The position numbers and the translations under genes are program-made. DNA of 64,000 nt, from NCBI GenBank assembly GCA_963801185.1, contig CAWDDW010000003.1, forward strand, positions 682,001 to 746,000, in the 5' to 3' direction. Below the pieces are notes generated by a model. That model was not told the origin of the DNA and ran no database searches. It saw nothing but the letters and a program-made list of their open reading frames with translations. Positions 1 to 7,910 of the stretch are shown one piece after another; within the stretch, counting starts at the first letter, position 1, and every line of letters starts with the position of its first letter. This DNA comes from Palsa-601 sp963801185. Lineage in GTDB: Bacteria; Actinomycetota; Acidimicrobiia; Acidimicrobiales; Bog-793.

Positions 1-1432
1 CGACCACCGCCTCGCCATAACGGTCGTCGGGCACGCCCACGACTGACGCGTCCCGGACGCCTCCTGACCGCTTCAACACTTCCTCGACCTCCTCGGGGTA
101 GACTTTCTCCCCGGCGGTGTTGATGCAGCCGGACCCTCGTCCGAGCAGCGTGATTGTGCCGTCGACGTCGACGGTCGCCCAGTCCCCGGCGATGACGTAG
201 CGCCGGCCGTCCAGGGTTACGAAGGTGGAGGCGGTCTTCGCCGGATCCCCGTAGTAGCCGAGCGGGAGGTGACCACCGACCGCCAGCCGTCCGGCCTCCC
301 CTGACCCGGCCACGACGTCCTTGCCGTCGTCGGTGACCACGCGCACGTTGTCGCTCAAGCGGAAACGTGCCGTTGCCGCCTCGTCAGGGCTCGTCGTCAC
401 GGCCGTCCCGAGTGAACCGGACTCCGAGCTGCCGAGCCCGTCGACCACGCGGGCACGCGGGGCGTGCCGGATCAACCGCTCTTTGCTCTCGCGCGACAGC
501 ATGGCCCCCGACGACATGATGAGCCGGACATGCGCGAGATCCCAACGGCCGGGATGGGAGTCGAGCTCGCCGAGGATCGGCTTCGCGAACGGGTCGCCCA
601 CGATGCAGAGTCCCTTGGCCTGCCGGTCCACGACCGTGTCGAGCAGCTCGACGGGGTCGAAGTGTGGCTTGGTCAAGGTGACGACGGAGCCTGCCGCCCC
701 GAGCGCCGCCATCGCGAACCAGCACGCCGTCCCGTGCATGAGCGGCGGTCCGGGCAGGACGCGGGCGCCAGGCTTCTCGATCCTCGAGAGGTAGAGGTCG
801 AGGTCGGCTTCGTCTGGTGGTGTGCGGCCGTACTGCAACTCGATCATCAGGAAGAAGTCGTGCTGCGGCCACATGACGCCCTTTGGCATGCCGGTCGTCC
901 CACCGGTGTACAGGAGGTTCAGGTCGTCGCCCGAGCGTCCCCAGGGCGCCCGCGTCCGCCCACTGCTCGGTCCGGACCCCGCCGCGTCGTCGTACGCGAT
1001 CGCCCAGGCCGGGCAGTCGCCCCCGGGCGGCGCGACCCGGATCCAGGCCTTGATAGCCGGTAGCTGGCGGCGCAGCCTGTCGCATGTGTCAGTGAATTCC
1101 CCGTCGAAGACGACGGCAGACGTGTCCGAGTCGGTCCACAGATAGGCGAGCTCCTCGTCCCCGTAACGGAAGTTGGTGTTGACCGGCACGAGCGACGCCT
1201 TGAACGCCGCGAACATCGTCTCGAGGTACTCGGGCCTGTTGCGGCAGTACTGAGCCACCTTGTCCTGTCGCTGCAGGCCGGCGTCGAGAAGCACGGCGGC
1301 TATCCCGTCGGCCCGCCTGTCGAAGTCGTCCCATGTCCGCACCGTCGGGCCGTGCAAGAGAGCGGGCGCCTTGCCGTAACGATCGGCGATCCACTCCCAG
1401 ACGTCCGCGTAGTTCCACTGCGCCGTTGCCAT
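1..1432 (-). CDS. AMP-dependent acyl-CoA synthetase (3' end beyond the window)
   Basis: This ANL-superfamily ligase would activate a carboxylic acid to acyl-AMP and then acyl-CoA. The ATG at 1432 begins MATAQWNYADVWEWIADRYG and the frame stays open to base 1, giving 477 residues of an expected 520-550. The P-loop LLYTGGTTGMPKGV lies near residues 168-181, and GRGSGCINTAGEKVYPEEVE near 425-445 marks the hinge to the C-terminal lid domain, whose catalytic lysine lies outside the window. It overlaps the upstream lyase gene by one base (TGATG), so translation is probably coupled in a three-gene operon. The substrate cannot be read from the sequence; fatty or aromatic acids are equally possible. 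Confidence 0.92.
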   Translation of the reverse strand, partial: MATAQWNYADVWEWIADRYGKAPALLHGPTVRTWDDFDRRADGIAAVLLDAGLQRQDKVAQYCRNRPEYLETMFAAFKASLVPVNTNFRYGDEELAYLWTDSDTSAVVFDGEFTDTCDRLRRQLPAIKAWIRVAPPGGDCPAWAIAYDDAAGSGPSSGRTRAPWGRSGDDLNLLYTGGTTGMPKGVMWPQHDFFLMIELQYGRTPPDEADLDLYLSRIEKPGARVLPGPPLMHGTACWFAMAALGAAGSVVTLTKPHFDPVELLDTVVDRQAKGLCIVGDPFAKPILGELDSHPGRWDLAHVRLIMSSGAMLSRESKERLIRHAPRARVVDGLGSSESGSLGTAVTTSPDEAATARFRLSDNVRVVTDDGKDVVAGSGEAGRLAVGGHLPLGYYGDPAKTASTFVTLDGRRYVIAGDWATVDVDGTITLLGRGSGCINTAGEKVYPEEVEEVLKRSGGVRDASVVGVPDDRYGEAVV

Positions 1433-2658
1433 CAGTAGCGGACTATGCCTTCCCGAGCCTTCGCTCCGCCACTTGTCCTGGCGGCCTCGGCGAGGTCTGC
1501 GACGAGCTGGTCGACTACGGCTGCATGACCTGGTGAGCACATGAGATGGAGGCCGCGAGGGTTGGTGAGCCTGTTGAGGAACCAACCCCGGTCCTCCATG
1601 GCGTCGGCCACCGCGTAGAGGTCGAGCGACTCGGACTGGAGCGCGAGCACCGGCCCGATCGGGTCGCCCACGAGCCCGACGCCGTCGATCTCGTCGACGG
1701 CAGCCCGCACCCTCGCGACGACCTCCATCAATCCACGGACGATCTCGGTATAGCCGTCGATCCCGAGGTAGTTGATGACCGCCCAGCTGCACGCCACCGG
1801 CGACGCGGGCCGGGCGCCGGCGATGGCGGCCGAGCCGTAGATGCCGGCACCCCACTGGTCGTACAAGAAGCCCTGTAGCTCGAACCAATCGTCGTCCCGG
1901 TGCAACACGACCGAAGCGCCCTTTGGGACGTAGCCGTACTTGTGAACGTCCGCCGAGATCGTCGTCACGCCGGGTACGCGGAAGTCGAAGAGCGGCACGT
2001 CGTAGCCGAGGCGCTCGAGGAAAGGCAGCACGAAGGCACCGATGCACGCGTCTACATGGCAGCCTGCGCCCGCGTCGGAAGCGATGCCGGCGAGCTCCTC
2101 CACCGGGTCCATGACGCCGTAGGGATAGGAGAAGGCAGAGGCGATCACCACGGCGGTCCGATCAGTCACCGCTTGCCGGACTTCGTCGGCGTCGGTACGC
2201 CAATGCTTGTCCAGACCCACCTGGACGAGGTCTAGGCCGAAGTAATGGGCCGCTTTCGCATAGGCGGGGTGCGCCGACGTGGAGGCGATGATCTCGGGTC
2301 GTTCGATGCCTCGCCGGTGAGCCCGCTCGCGGTGGGCGAGCATCGCGAGGAGGATGGACTCGGTACCGCCGGAGGTCATGGAGCCCGCTTGGCGGTCGCC
2401 CGCAGGGCGACCTAGCAGCGATGCGAGGGATTCGACGACTTCCCGCTCGAGCGCCGCCAGCTCCGGGAAGCGGAACGGGTTGAGAGCGTTGCCGAAGAGA
2501 TACCTCCGGTTGACCGCCTCGATGAGCTCTTCCACGTCGGCCCGACCCGAGGGGTAGACGAGCCCGAACAACCTCGCGCCGTGGACATCGGGCTCGGAGG
2601 CCTGCCGCGTGCCTAGCTCTGCGAGCAGTGCATCCCGATCGAGGCCGGCCTCGCGCAC
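1432..2658 (-). CDS. PLP-dependent decarboxylase/lyase, sphingosine-1-phosphate lyase-like
   Basis: A 408-residue fold-type I PLP enzyme. SMTSGGTESI (about 93-102) binds the cofactor phosphate, HVDACIGAF (201-209) supplies the aspartate to the pyridine nitrogen, and TISADVHKYGYVPKG places the Schiff-base lysine at about residue 240. The HVDAC and DVHKYGY spacing resembles sphingosine-1-phosphate lyases and related group II decarboxylases. The bacterial substrate is unknown; the acyl-CoA synthetase just downstream could use a fatty aldehyde-derived acid, which is inference. The start is GTG at 2658, seven bases after the upstream stop; the stop overlaps the next start by one base. The eukaryotic lyase membrane anchor is absent. 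Confidence 0.85.
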   Translation of the reverse strand: MREAGLDRDALLAELGTRQASEPDVHGARLFGLVYPSGRADVEELIEAVNRRYLFGNALNPFRFPELAALEREVVESLASLLGRPAGDRQAGSMTSGGTESILLAMLAHRERAHRRGIERPEIIASTSAHPAYAKAAHYFGLDLVQVGLDKHWRTDADEVRQAVTDRTAVVIASAFSYPYGVMDPVEELAGIASDAGAGCHVDACIGAFVLPFLERLGYDVPLFDFRVPGVTTISADVHKYGYVPKGASVVLHRDDDWFELQGFLYDQWGAGIYGSAAIAGARPASPVACSWAVINYLGIDGYTEIVRGLMEVVARVRAAVDEIDGVGLVGDPIGPVLALQSESLDLYAVADAMEDRGWFLNRLTNPRGLHLMCSPGHAAVVDQLVADLAEAARTSGGAKAREGIVRY

Positions 2659-2665
2659 GACGGTG

Positions 2666-3406
2666 TCAGCCGCCGAGGGTTGCCGATATGGCCTTTGCGC
2701 CGTCGAGCAAGTCAGCGCGGGCCGGCTCGTCGAGCACGGAGTAAGCCGGCGTGACGAGGCGGTCCGTCAGCGCCTCGGCGTCAGCTGCGTGCTGCCGGTC
2801 CTCGTCGGTGATCTCGGGCACGTCCTCGTCCGACCACCCGAACAAGGCCCAGGCCTCCGGCCGGTGTATGTAGTGGGCCTTCTTCGGGGCAAGCCCCGAG
2901 GCGATCACGGCCAGCAGGTGGGCACTCCCGCGGAACTCGCGGAGCACCGCCATCAGCTGCATCGCCCGCGCGGGCATATCGTCGGCGAGCGGTTCTGACC
3001 GGGCCGCTGCATACAAGCTGAGGCCTTGTGGGTCAGCCGCGTCGTTCACAGCCCCCGCTGCAGCGCAGAACCGGTCGAGTCCCGGCACCTCCGACAGCTT
3101 CAGCCTGCCGTGCTCCTTGCAGCATTCGACGTATGCGCGCCCAGCCGTGCGAGGGTCGCACTTCGCCTTCGCCGCGGTCCAGGTGCCGCGCACGATCTCC
3201 GGGTTGAAGTAGCCGAACGCGCTGAGCACGACTGGCCATTCCACGTCGCCGAGAACGCCACCTCGGCCGAGGACATAGAAGGACAAAAGGTCCAAGCCGA
3301 GCTCTTCGCCCCGTGCCGCTGTCGCCGTGGCGAAGTAGTGCGCCCATCCGTGTGCGTTGATGAGCGGGCACGCATCCCTGATTAGCTCTTCGGTCGTGAT
3401 CGGCAT
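2666..3406 (-). CDS. SCO6745-like family protein
   Basis: A 246-residue, mostly helical, cysteine-poor protein without signal peptide. FGYFNPEIVRGTW, the SGLAPKKAHYIHRPE stretch and FGWSDEDVPEIT recall the actinobacterial SCO6745 family (nucleotide-free helical proteins of unknown function); this is from memory. It is the first gene of the operon with the PLP lyase and acyl-CoA synthetase. A TAGGGT -10 box (3418-3413) sits six bases before the ATG, so the mRNA is probably leaderless. The family is unstudied, so no function is proposed beyond a shared pathway with the two enzymes. Confidence 0.6.
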   Translation of the reverse strand: MPITTEELIRDACPLINAHGWAHYFATATAARGEELGLDLLSFYVLGRGGVLGDVEWPVVLSAFGYFNPEIVRGTWTAAKAKCDPRTAGRAYVECCKEHGRLKLSEVPGLDRFCAAAGAVNDAADPQGLSLYAAARSEPLADDMPARAMQLMAVLREFRGSAHLLAVIASGLAPKKAHYIHRPEAWALFGWSDEDVPEITDEDRQHAADAEALTDRLVTPAYSVLDEPARADLLDGAKAISATLGG

Positions 3407-3434
3407 GGTGCGACCCTAGCGAAGGTGGGCTTGG

Positions 3435-3950
3435 TCAGTACCAGCCGTACTGTTTCTCGTGTTGCCAAGCTGCGGCGGGCGTTCCGTATTGATGCGCGAT
3501 GTAACGCTCACCCGCCAGGCACTGGTACCAGCCAGCTCCCTCGGTCTTGCTGCCGTCCCAGTAGTCGTCCCAAGTGACGTGCTCGGAAGAGATGAGCGAC
3601 TTCGACATCTGGTACCAGCCGTACTGACCGCCGGGGCTAGTCGCGTGCAGGTCGTACGAGCTCTCGTAGCAGACGATCTTCGTGATGTCCTGGCGGTAGG
3701 TCCTGTTCGACCAGAAGGTCGAGGGGATGTCCTTGTTGTCGGTCGTGGCTGCTTCGATCTGTTCCCAGACCACCTTTGGGGCTGATTTCACCGCCTGTTC
3801 GTTGCACGAAGTCCAGTGGCTGTTGACGCTCGGTCGAACGGCGGCGTGTGCAGGTGTGGCTGCAGCGCCGAGAGCAGCCGACACGACGATCGCTGGTGCG
3901 AGCGCGAACAAGGCGCCCAGGGCAACGCGACATCGACTGAGCTTCTGCAC
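3435..3950 (-). CDS. Secreted transglycosylase/lysozyme-like protein
   Basis: About 171 residues from the GTG at 3950. A Sec signal peptide (basic VQKLSRCR, hydrophobic core, ATPAHA cleavage site) precedes a small domain with IVCYESSYDLHATSP, where the glutamate is a plausible catalytic acid of an SLT/lysozyme fold, followed by GGQYGWYQMSK and a C-terminal GTPAAAWQHEKQYGWY typical of actinobacterial transglycosylase-like proteins. It probably cuts peptidoglycan outside the cell. A longer frame from the ATG at 3989 is possible, but that ATG lies inside a consensus -35 box TTGACA (3989-3984), so GTG 3950 is preferred. Two cysteines (NEQ context and VCYE) could form a disulfide. Confidence 0.7.
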   Translation of the reverse strand: MQKLSRCRVALGALFALAPAIVVSAALGAAATPAHAAVRPSVNSHWTSCNEQAVKSAPKVVWEQIEAATTDNKDIPSTFWSNRTYRQDITKIVCYESSYDLHATSPGGQYGWYQMSKSLISSEHVTWDDYWDGSKTEGAGWYQCLAGERYIAHQYGTPAAAWQHEKQYGWY

Positions 3951-4078
3951 GAAGGGGCCATCCTTGGCGCCGCGACTGTGACATGTCAATCCTGGGGTAT
4001 GACGGTCTCTTTACGATGCCGCCCGGCGCGAAGCCGCTGCCTTGGCTGGTTTCTGGGGCAGCGACGTATAGTCGGCGA

Positions 4079-4816
4079 GTGGACTACCAGGAGTTCTATC
4101 TCAATCACGAGACCTTCATCACGCACACCGATGCTCGCCTGACCAAGATTCTGGAGTTCGTGCAGCAGATGAGCCCGAAGGTTCTTCTCGATGTGGGATG
4201 TGGTAACGGATTCCTGCTCAATCAGATAGCTGAGCGAATCGACGCAGATCTCTATGGCACCGACGTCTACGCCCAAGAGTCCGAGATGTGGACCTACAGG
4301 AGGGCCGACCTGACGAAGGGCCTGCCCTTCGAAGACGACATGTTCGACCTGGTCGTGTTCGGAGAGGTGATCGAGCACGTCCCCGATCCTGACTACCTTC
4401 TCGAACAGATCTGGCGGGTTCTCAAGCCCGGTGGCAAGGTGATCGTCACCACTCCGAATCTCGCTTCATGGGCCAATCGCATCCTGTTGCTCCTCGGGAT
4501 CCAACCGCTGTTCACCGAGACGAGCAGTCGCACGAAGATGGGCCGCCGGTACAAGGTCCTCGGCCAGGGCGGAAAAGTGCAGGGTCATCTCAAGATCTTC
4601 ACGCGGGCGGCGCTCGAGGAGCTGATTGTTGCTTGTGGGTTCAAGATCGAAGGGACATGGGGCGTACCTTTCTTCTTCCCCTTTCCCATATCCAAGCTCG
4701 ATGAGTTCTTGACCAGGTTCCCATCCATTGCATCTGGGCTGTTCGTCGTGGCTGAGAAGGTGACCGCCGCCGCCGCGCCCGTCTCCGCCACCGCCACCGC
4801 CACCGCCACCGCCTGA
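4079..4816 (+). CDS. Class I SAM-dependent methyltransferase
   Basis: A Rossmann-fold methyltransferase. VLLDVGCGNGFLL is motif I (SAM glycine loop), YGTDVY the acidic end of strand 2, LVVFGEVIEHVPDP motif II/III and LKPGGKVIVTTPN motif post-III. This looks like the methyltransf_11/UbiE-type small-molecule or glycolipid group; the acceptor is unknown. Start: GTG 4079 is chosen because TATAGT (4067-4072) lies six bases upstream. The frame extends to ATG 4016 or ATG 3983, but the latter would overlap the divergent lysozyme-like gene. The C-terminus is a low-complexity Ala/Thr tail coded by a GCCACC hexanucleotide repeat. Confidence 0.85.
   Translation: MDYQEFYLNHETFITHTDARLTKILEFVQQMSPKVLLDVGCGNGFLLNQIAERIDADLYGTDVYAQESEMWTYRRADLTKGLPFEDDMFDLVVFGEVIEHVPDPDYLLEQIWRVLKPGGKVIVTTPNLASWANRILLLLGIQPLFTETSSRTKMGRRYKVLGQGGKVQGHLKIFTRAALEELIVACGFKIEGTWGVPFFFPFPISKLDEFLTRFPSIASGLFVVAEKVTAAAAPVSATATATATA
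4786..4815 (+). repeat. GCCACC hexanucleotide repeat in a gene 3' end
   Basis: Four to five perfect GCCACC units encode an Ala-Thr tail (SATATATATA) after the methyltransferase domain. Its length could vary by slippage without breaking the frame. Confidence 0.8.
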
Positions 4817-4961
4817 GTCGGCTGAGGGCGCGGCAAGCGATCGCCGGGGGTGCCATCTGTGCCAACGCGTCGCGCGTGTCGCGCTTGATGCGCCGTGCGG
4901 GCATGGAAGGCGCGACGCTCGCCCCGCGTAAGCGCACCGCGCTGCCCCGACAAGCCGGGGC

Positions 4962-4992
4962 TTGCCTCTCCCGCAGGGGAGGGTTCTACGGT
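4962..4992 (+). promoter_or_regulatory. MerR-type promoter with 19-bp spacer and central dyad
   Basis: TTGCCT (4962-4967) and TACGGT (4987-4992) are separated by 19 bp, the over-long spacing that MerR-family activators correct by twisting DNA. The spacer holds a dyad with arms CTCTCCC (4966-4972) and GGGAGGG (4977-4983), matching 6 of 7. The GTG of the MerR gene starts eight bases after the -10 box, so this is probably an autoregulated leaderless promoter. Confidence 0.7.
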
Positions 4993-4999
4993 TGTCTGC

Positions 5000-5842
5000 G
5001 TGCCGGAGGACCTGATCAGCATCGGGCAGATGTCGCGTCTGAGCGGGCTGACGGTAAAGGCGCTGCGCTACTACGACCGCGTCGGGCTCCTCCGCCCGGC
5101 CGTGGTCGACGCTGGGACAGGGTTCAGGTACTACACAAGGGATCAGACTTCCTCGGCGCGGCTCATCAGTAGCTTGCGCTCCGTCGACGTGCCGCTCGAC
5201 GACATCCGCCTCTGCCTCGAATCGAAGGGACAGGCCGCTGCACTGACAGAGGTCCTGCTCGCTCACCGAGCCCGGCTCGAGAGCCGCGCCACTCGCATCG
5301 CCGGTCATCTGCACGATCTCAAGCATTTCCTCACCGACGGATTGGAGACCGCCATGACGAAGGACCAACCGACCGACAAGCTGCTGTCCGAAGAAGAGGA
5401 GCGCAAGCTAGCCGTCCGCTATTTCAACTCCGTCTGGGACCTCATGGAGAAAGAGGACCGCACCATCGAGGACGACGACCTAATGCTGCACATGGCCCAC
5501 GCCTCTCGCTACCACTGGGGCCAGGTCGGCAAGCCAGAGAACCTCGCACGAGGCGAGTGGCAGGTCTCGCGCGTCTACGCCGTTCTGCAGCGCTCCGAGC
5601 CCTGCCTGCACCACGCTCAACGGGTCCTCGATATCTGCCTTGCGCACAGCATCGCGGACTGGGACATAGCGTTCGCGTACGAGGCGCTCGCCCGCGGTCA
5701 TGCCGTTGCCGGCGACGCCGAAGCAGCTCGGGCCATGACCGAACGGGCGCTCGAGGCAGTCGAGATGATCGCCGACGACGAGGACCGCAAGCTTGTCTTG
5801 GCCGACCTCGAGACGATCCCAGGCCAAAAACGCTTCTGGTAG
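5000..5842 (+). CDS. MerR-family regulator fused to a C-terminal helical domain
   Basis: About 280 residues from GTG 5000. The N-terminus (SIGQMSRLSGLTVKALRYYD, then VGLLRPA and FRYYTRDQ) is a MerR winged helix, followed by the dimerisation coiled coil to about residue 110. The rest is not TipAS, B12 or metal-binding: it is an alpha-helical domain with LMLHMAHASRYHWGQVG, NLARGEWQVSRVYAVL and DIAFAYEALARGHAVAGD, TPR-like in character. I recall this domain as a stand-alone ~150-residue protein in other bacteria. It presumably senses a ligand. The upstream promoter has the architecture expected for a MerR target. No cysteine pair for metal sensing is seen. Confidence 0.85.
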   Translation: MPEDLISIGQMSRLSGLTVKALRYYDRVGLLRPAVVDAGTGFRYYTRDQTSSARLISSLRSVDVPLDDIRLCLESKGQAAALTEVLLAHRARLESRATRIAGHLHDLKHFLTDGLETAMTKDQPTDKLLSEEEERKLAVRYFNSVWDLMEKEDRTIEDDDLMLHMAHASRYHWGQVGKPENLARGEWQVSRVYAVLQRSEPCLHHAQRVLDICLAHSIADWDIAFAYEALARGHAVAGDAEAARAMTERALEAVEMIADDEDRKLVLADLETIPGQKRFW

Positions 5843-5856
5843 GCCCCGGGGCACTC

Positions 5857-7190
5857 TCATCGAGGCGCGTCGAGCGTCGCGATCGTCTTCTCGAAGGCCT
5901 TGGCGATGACGGCTGCGCCATCGGTGTTCGGGTCGTCACCGAACGCCTCCGCATGTCCGGCTTCGCACGTGATGTCGAGGAGAGTGCACCCGCGCTCGAC
6001 GGCTACCGGGACACGCCCCCACGGCGACCCGACGGTGGTCGAGAGATCGGTCGACTGGAAGGCGCCTTGTACGTCGGCCACTTTCGCACCCACTCGTGCG
6101 TAGGCCTCCTTGAGGAGGTCGTTCAGGTGAACGAGTGTGGACACGCTCTGAACAGCGGTCGTGCGGTCGTTGCCACCTCCCAGCCAATTGCCGATGAAGG
6201 GGTCGTAGTAGGTCATCCCGACGATCGGTAGGGCAGACCCCGCCGCTTGTCGGAGGCCGTCGAGAATCGTGGCGAGATTGGCAATCATCGTGGTCTCGGT
6301 TCTCGCTATGCAGGCGCTTTCAGCTGTGGCTCCGCCTGTGACGCACCCGAGGATGTCGTTCCCGCCGATGTCGATCGTGACGAGAGCGATCGAGCCGTGG
6401 TGCGCTCGAAGGTAGGCCACCGCCTCAGCCTGCTGGGAGCCCGCCCCGCCAGCCGGACCTCCCAGCATCGAGGCCGTCGTAGCTCCCGATTGAGCCAGAT
6501 TCACCAGCTCCAGACCAGGGACGGCGCCGGCGTAGTAACCGGCCACGTAGTCGGGGTACGACTTGTTCCCGTCCCACATCGGAGCCGAGTCTCCGAGGGC
6601 AAGGTAGATAGGACCGCTCGAGCTCGCCTGCGGCGTCGAGTCTCGTGTGGCACCCTCCGGCACCGTGGTGGGGACCGTCGTTGGCAGCGAGTTGGGTGCG
6701 ATCGTGGTCTGGACGCCGGGAGGGTACTCACCCCAGACCTGCCATCCGGGAGCGAGACGACTGACGTACAAGCTGCTCTGCGACGCCGCGACTCCCGGCA
6801 TGGCTGGAAAGTCGAGCTCCGCTATGTACGTCCGTTGCCGCGTGACCCGGCCGCAAGAGCCCCGACCAGCCCTCCATAACTGCCGACCGCCGCGCTCGTG
6901 GCGGGGTCAAGGGTGGCGATGCGCCAGCCAGCCGTGTCGATCTTCCGGTAGAGCACTGCCACGGCTCTCCGGACGGTGGCGCGTACGTCTCTTCGCGCCG
7001 TCGGAGTGAACGGGAGGGGTCTCGGATCCGGACACTCGTCGAACGACTCGGCCACGAGCGACGGTGCCGGTCCGATCGCGGTGGTCGTCGTGGCGTGCTG
7101 TGTCTCTGGGCCCGCACAGGAGCTGAAGGCACAGGCGAGCACCACGGTCAGCAGCGTCAAGGGCGCGCATTGTCGCCGGGACCTCGCCAT
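5857..7190 (-). CDS. SGNH/GDSL hydrolase-like lipoprotein, frame broken near 6840
   Basis: The restored protein is about 440 residues. It opens with MARSRRQ, a hydrophobic stretch and a lipobox FSSC (ATG 7190), an N-terminal domain ending GNGRT in one frame, and continues YIAELDFPAMPG in another, implying one missing base near 6836-6870. After a Pro/Thr linker comes an SGNH hydrolase: block I ALGDS, block III IDIGGNDI. Block V, normally Asp-x-x-His, reads FGDDPNTDGAAVIA with Asp where the catalytic His is expected, so esterase activity is doubtful unless another His (AGHAEAF) substitutes. Anchored outside the cell. Without frame repair the 3' part alone, starting at ATG 6801, would lack an export signal. 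Confidence 0.65.
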
Positions 7191-7303
7191 GAAGGCATGG
7201 TTGCACGCCCAGGCGCTCAATTCCGAGCGAGCACACGGTGCCGCGAGACCGGCACACGCCCCGTACATCAGTGCCGTGTCTCGCCTCCCCTAGCCTTACA
7301 ACG

Positions 7304-7837
7304 GTGCAAGGACGCGTAGGCTCGCTGCGGACCCTCCGCTGGGTGATCGTCACGTTGGGCCTGGCCCTCGGTGCATATCTGATCGCCCGAGGCGATCTCA
7401 TAGTCGGCGTGCTCGTCGGCGGTTCTGCCGTGCTCCGGACCGTGTACCTGCTATCGGTCTCTCGTGCCTGGAACCGGCGCGCCAACCAGCCTGCCGGCCC
7501 GAGGGACCCGAACCAGGTGCGCCGACTCCTGCGTGGACTCGCTCACAACGCCTTCGAGATAGCCGGCGGTGTCGTTGGCGTGAACCCGGTCGAGCTACGC
7601 CGGGGCTTCCAGCAGGGTCGATCGATCGCCGAAGCCGCCGCCGCCCGAGGCGTGCCGGTTGACGCCGTCATAAGGGCGGTCGTCGATGACGCGTCTGCCT
7701 CGCTCGACCGAGCGGTCGCCGAAGGGAGCGCATCACCCCAGACTGTCGCCCAGGCACGGGCCAGGCTTCAGACGTGGGCAGCTCGGCTGATCTACGGAAC
7801 CCGGGGCGAATTCCAAGGAAGCCGAGGCGTGGGCTGA
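7304..7837 (+). CDS. Membrane-anchored protein with C-terminal LGI-like helical domain
   Basis: About 177 residues from GTG 7304. One or two N-terminal membrane helices (WVIVTLGLALGAYLIA and LIVGVLVGGSAVLRTVYLL) precede a soluble C-terminal part. VVGVNPVELRRGFQQGRSIA followed by EAAAARGVPVDAVIRAVVDDA recalls the small helical repeats of actinobacterial exported proteins in which an LGIT/ELRAALQEGKSLAELA-type motif recurs. No enzyme motif is visible. The start is uncertain; the frame is open upstream to 7238, but the composition there is not protein-like. Confidence 0.55.
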   Translation: MQGRVGSLRTLRWVIVTLGLALGAYLIARGDLIVGVLVGGSAVLRTVYLLSVSRAWNRRANQPAGPRDPNQVRRLLRGLAHNAFEIAGGVVGVNPVELRRGFQQGRSIAEAAAARGVPVDAVIRAVVDDASASLDRAVAEGSASPQTVAQARARLQTWAARLIYGTRGEFQGSRGVG

Positions 7838-7884
7838 CGGCGTCAATCTGGAGGTAGCTCGGGTGCGGCACGACGACGCGCCAC

Positions 7885-7907
7885 CCGGCGCCGGTCGGCG
7901 GCGCCGG
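7885..7907. terminator. GC-rich hairpin between convergent genes
   Basis: CCGGCGCC (7885-7892) and GGCGCCGG (7900-7907) form a perfect 8-bp stem with a 7-nt loop between convergent genes. No U-tract follows, so termination is inferred from position only. Confidence 0.4.
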
Positions 7908-7910
7908 TTC

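Noticed and set aside
3983..4078. Upstream start (ATG 3983) for the methyltransferase
   Set aside because: It would overlap the divergent gene's promoter -35 box, and a -10 box points to GTG 4079.
4466..5368. A 300-codon minus frame over the methyltransferase and MerR genes
   Set aside because: Contains a poly-Gly run antisense to the GCCACC repeat and no domain; opposite strand genes are clearly coding.
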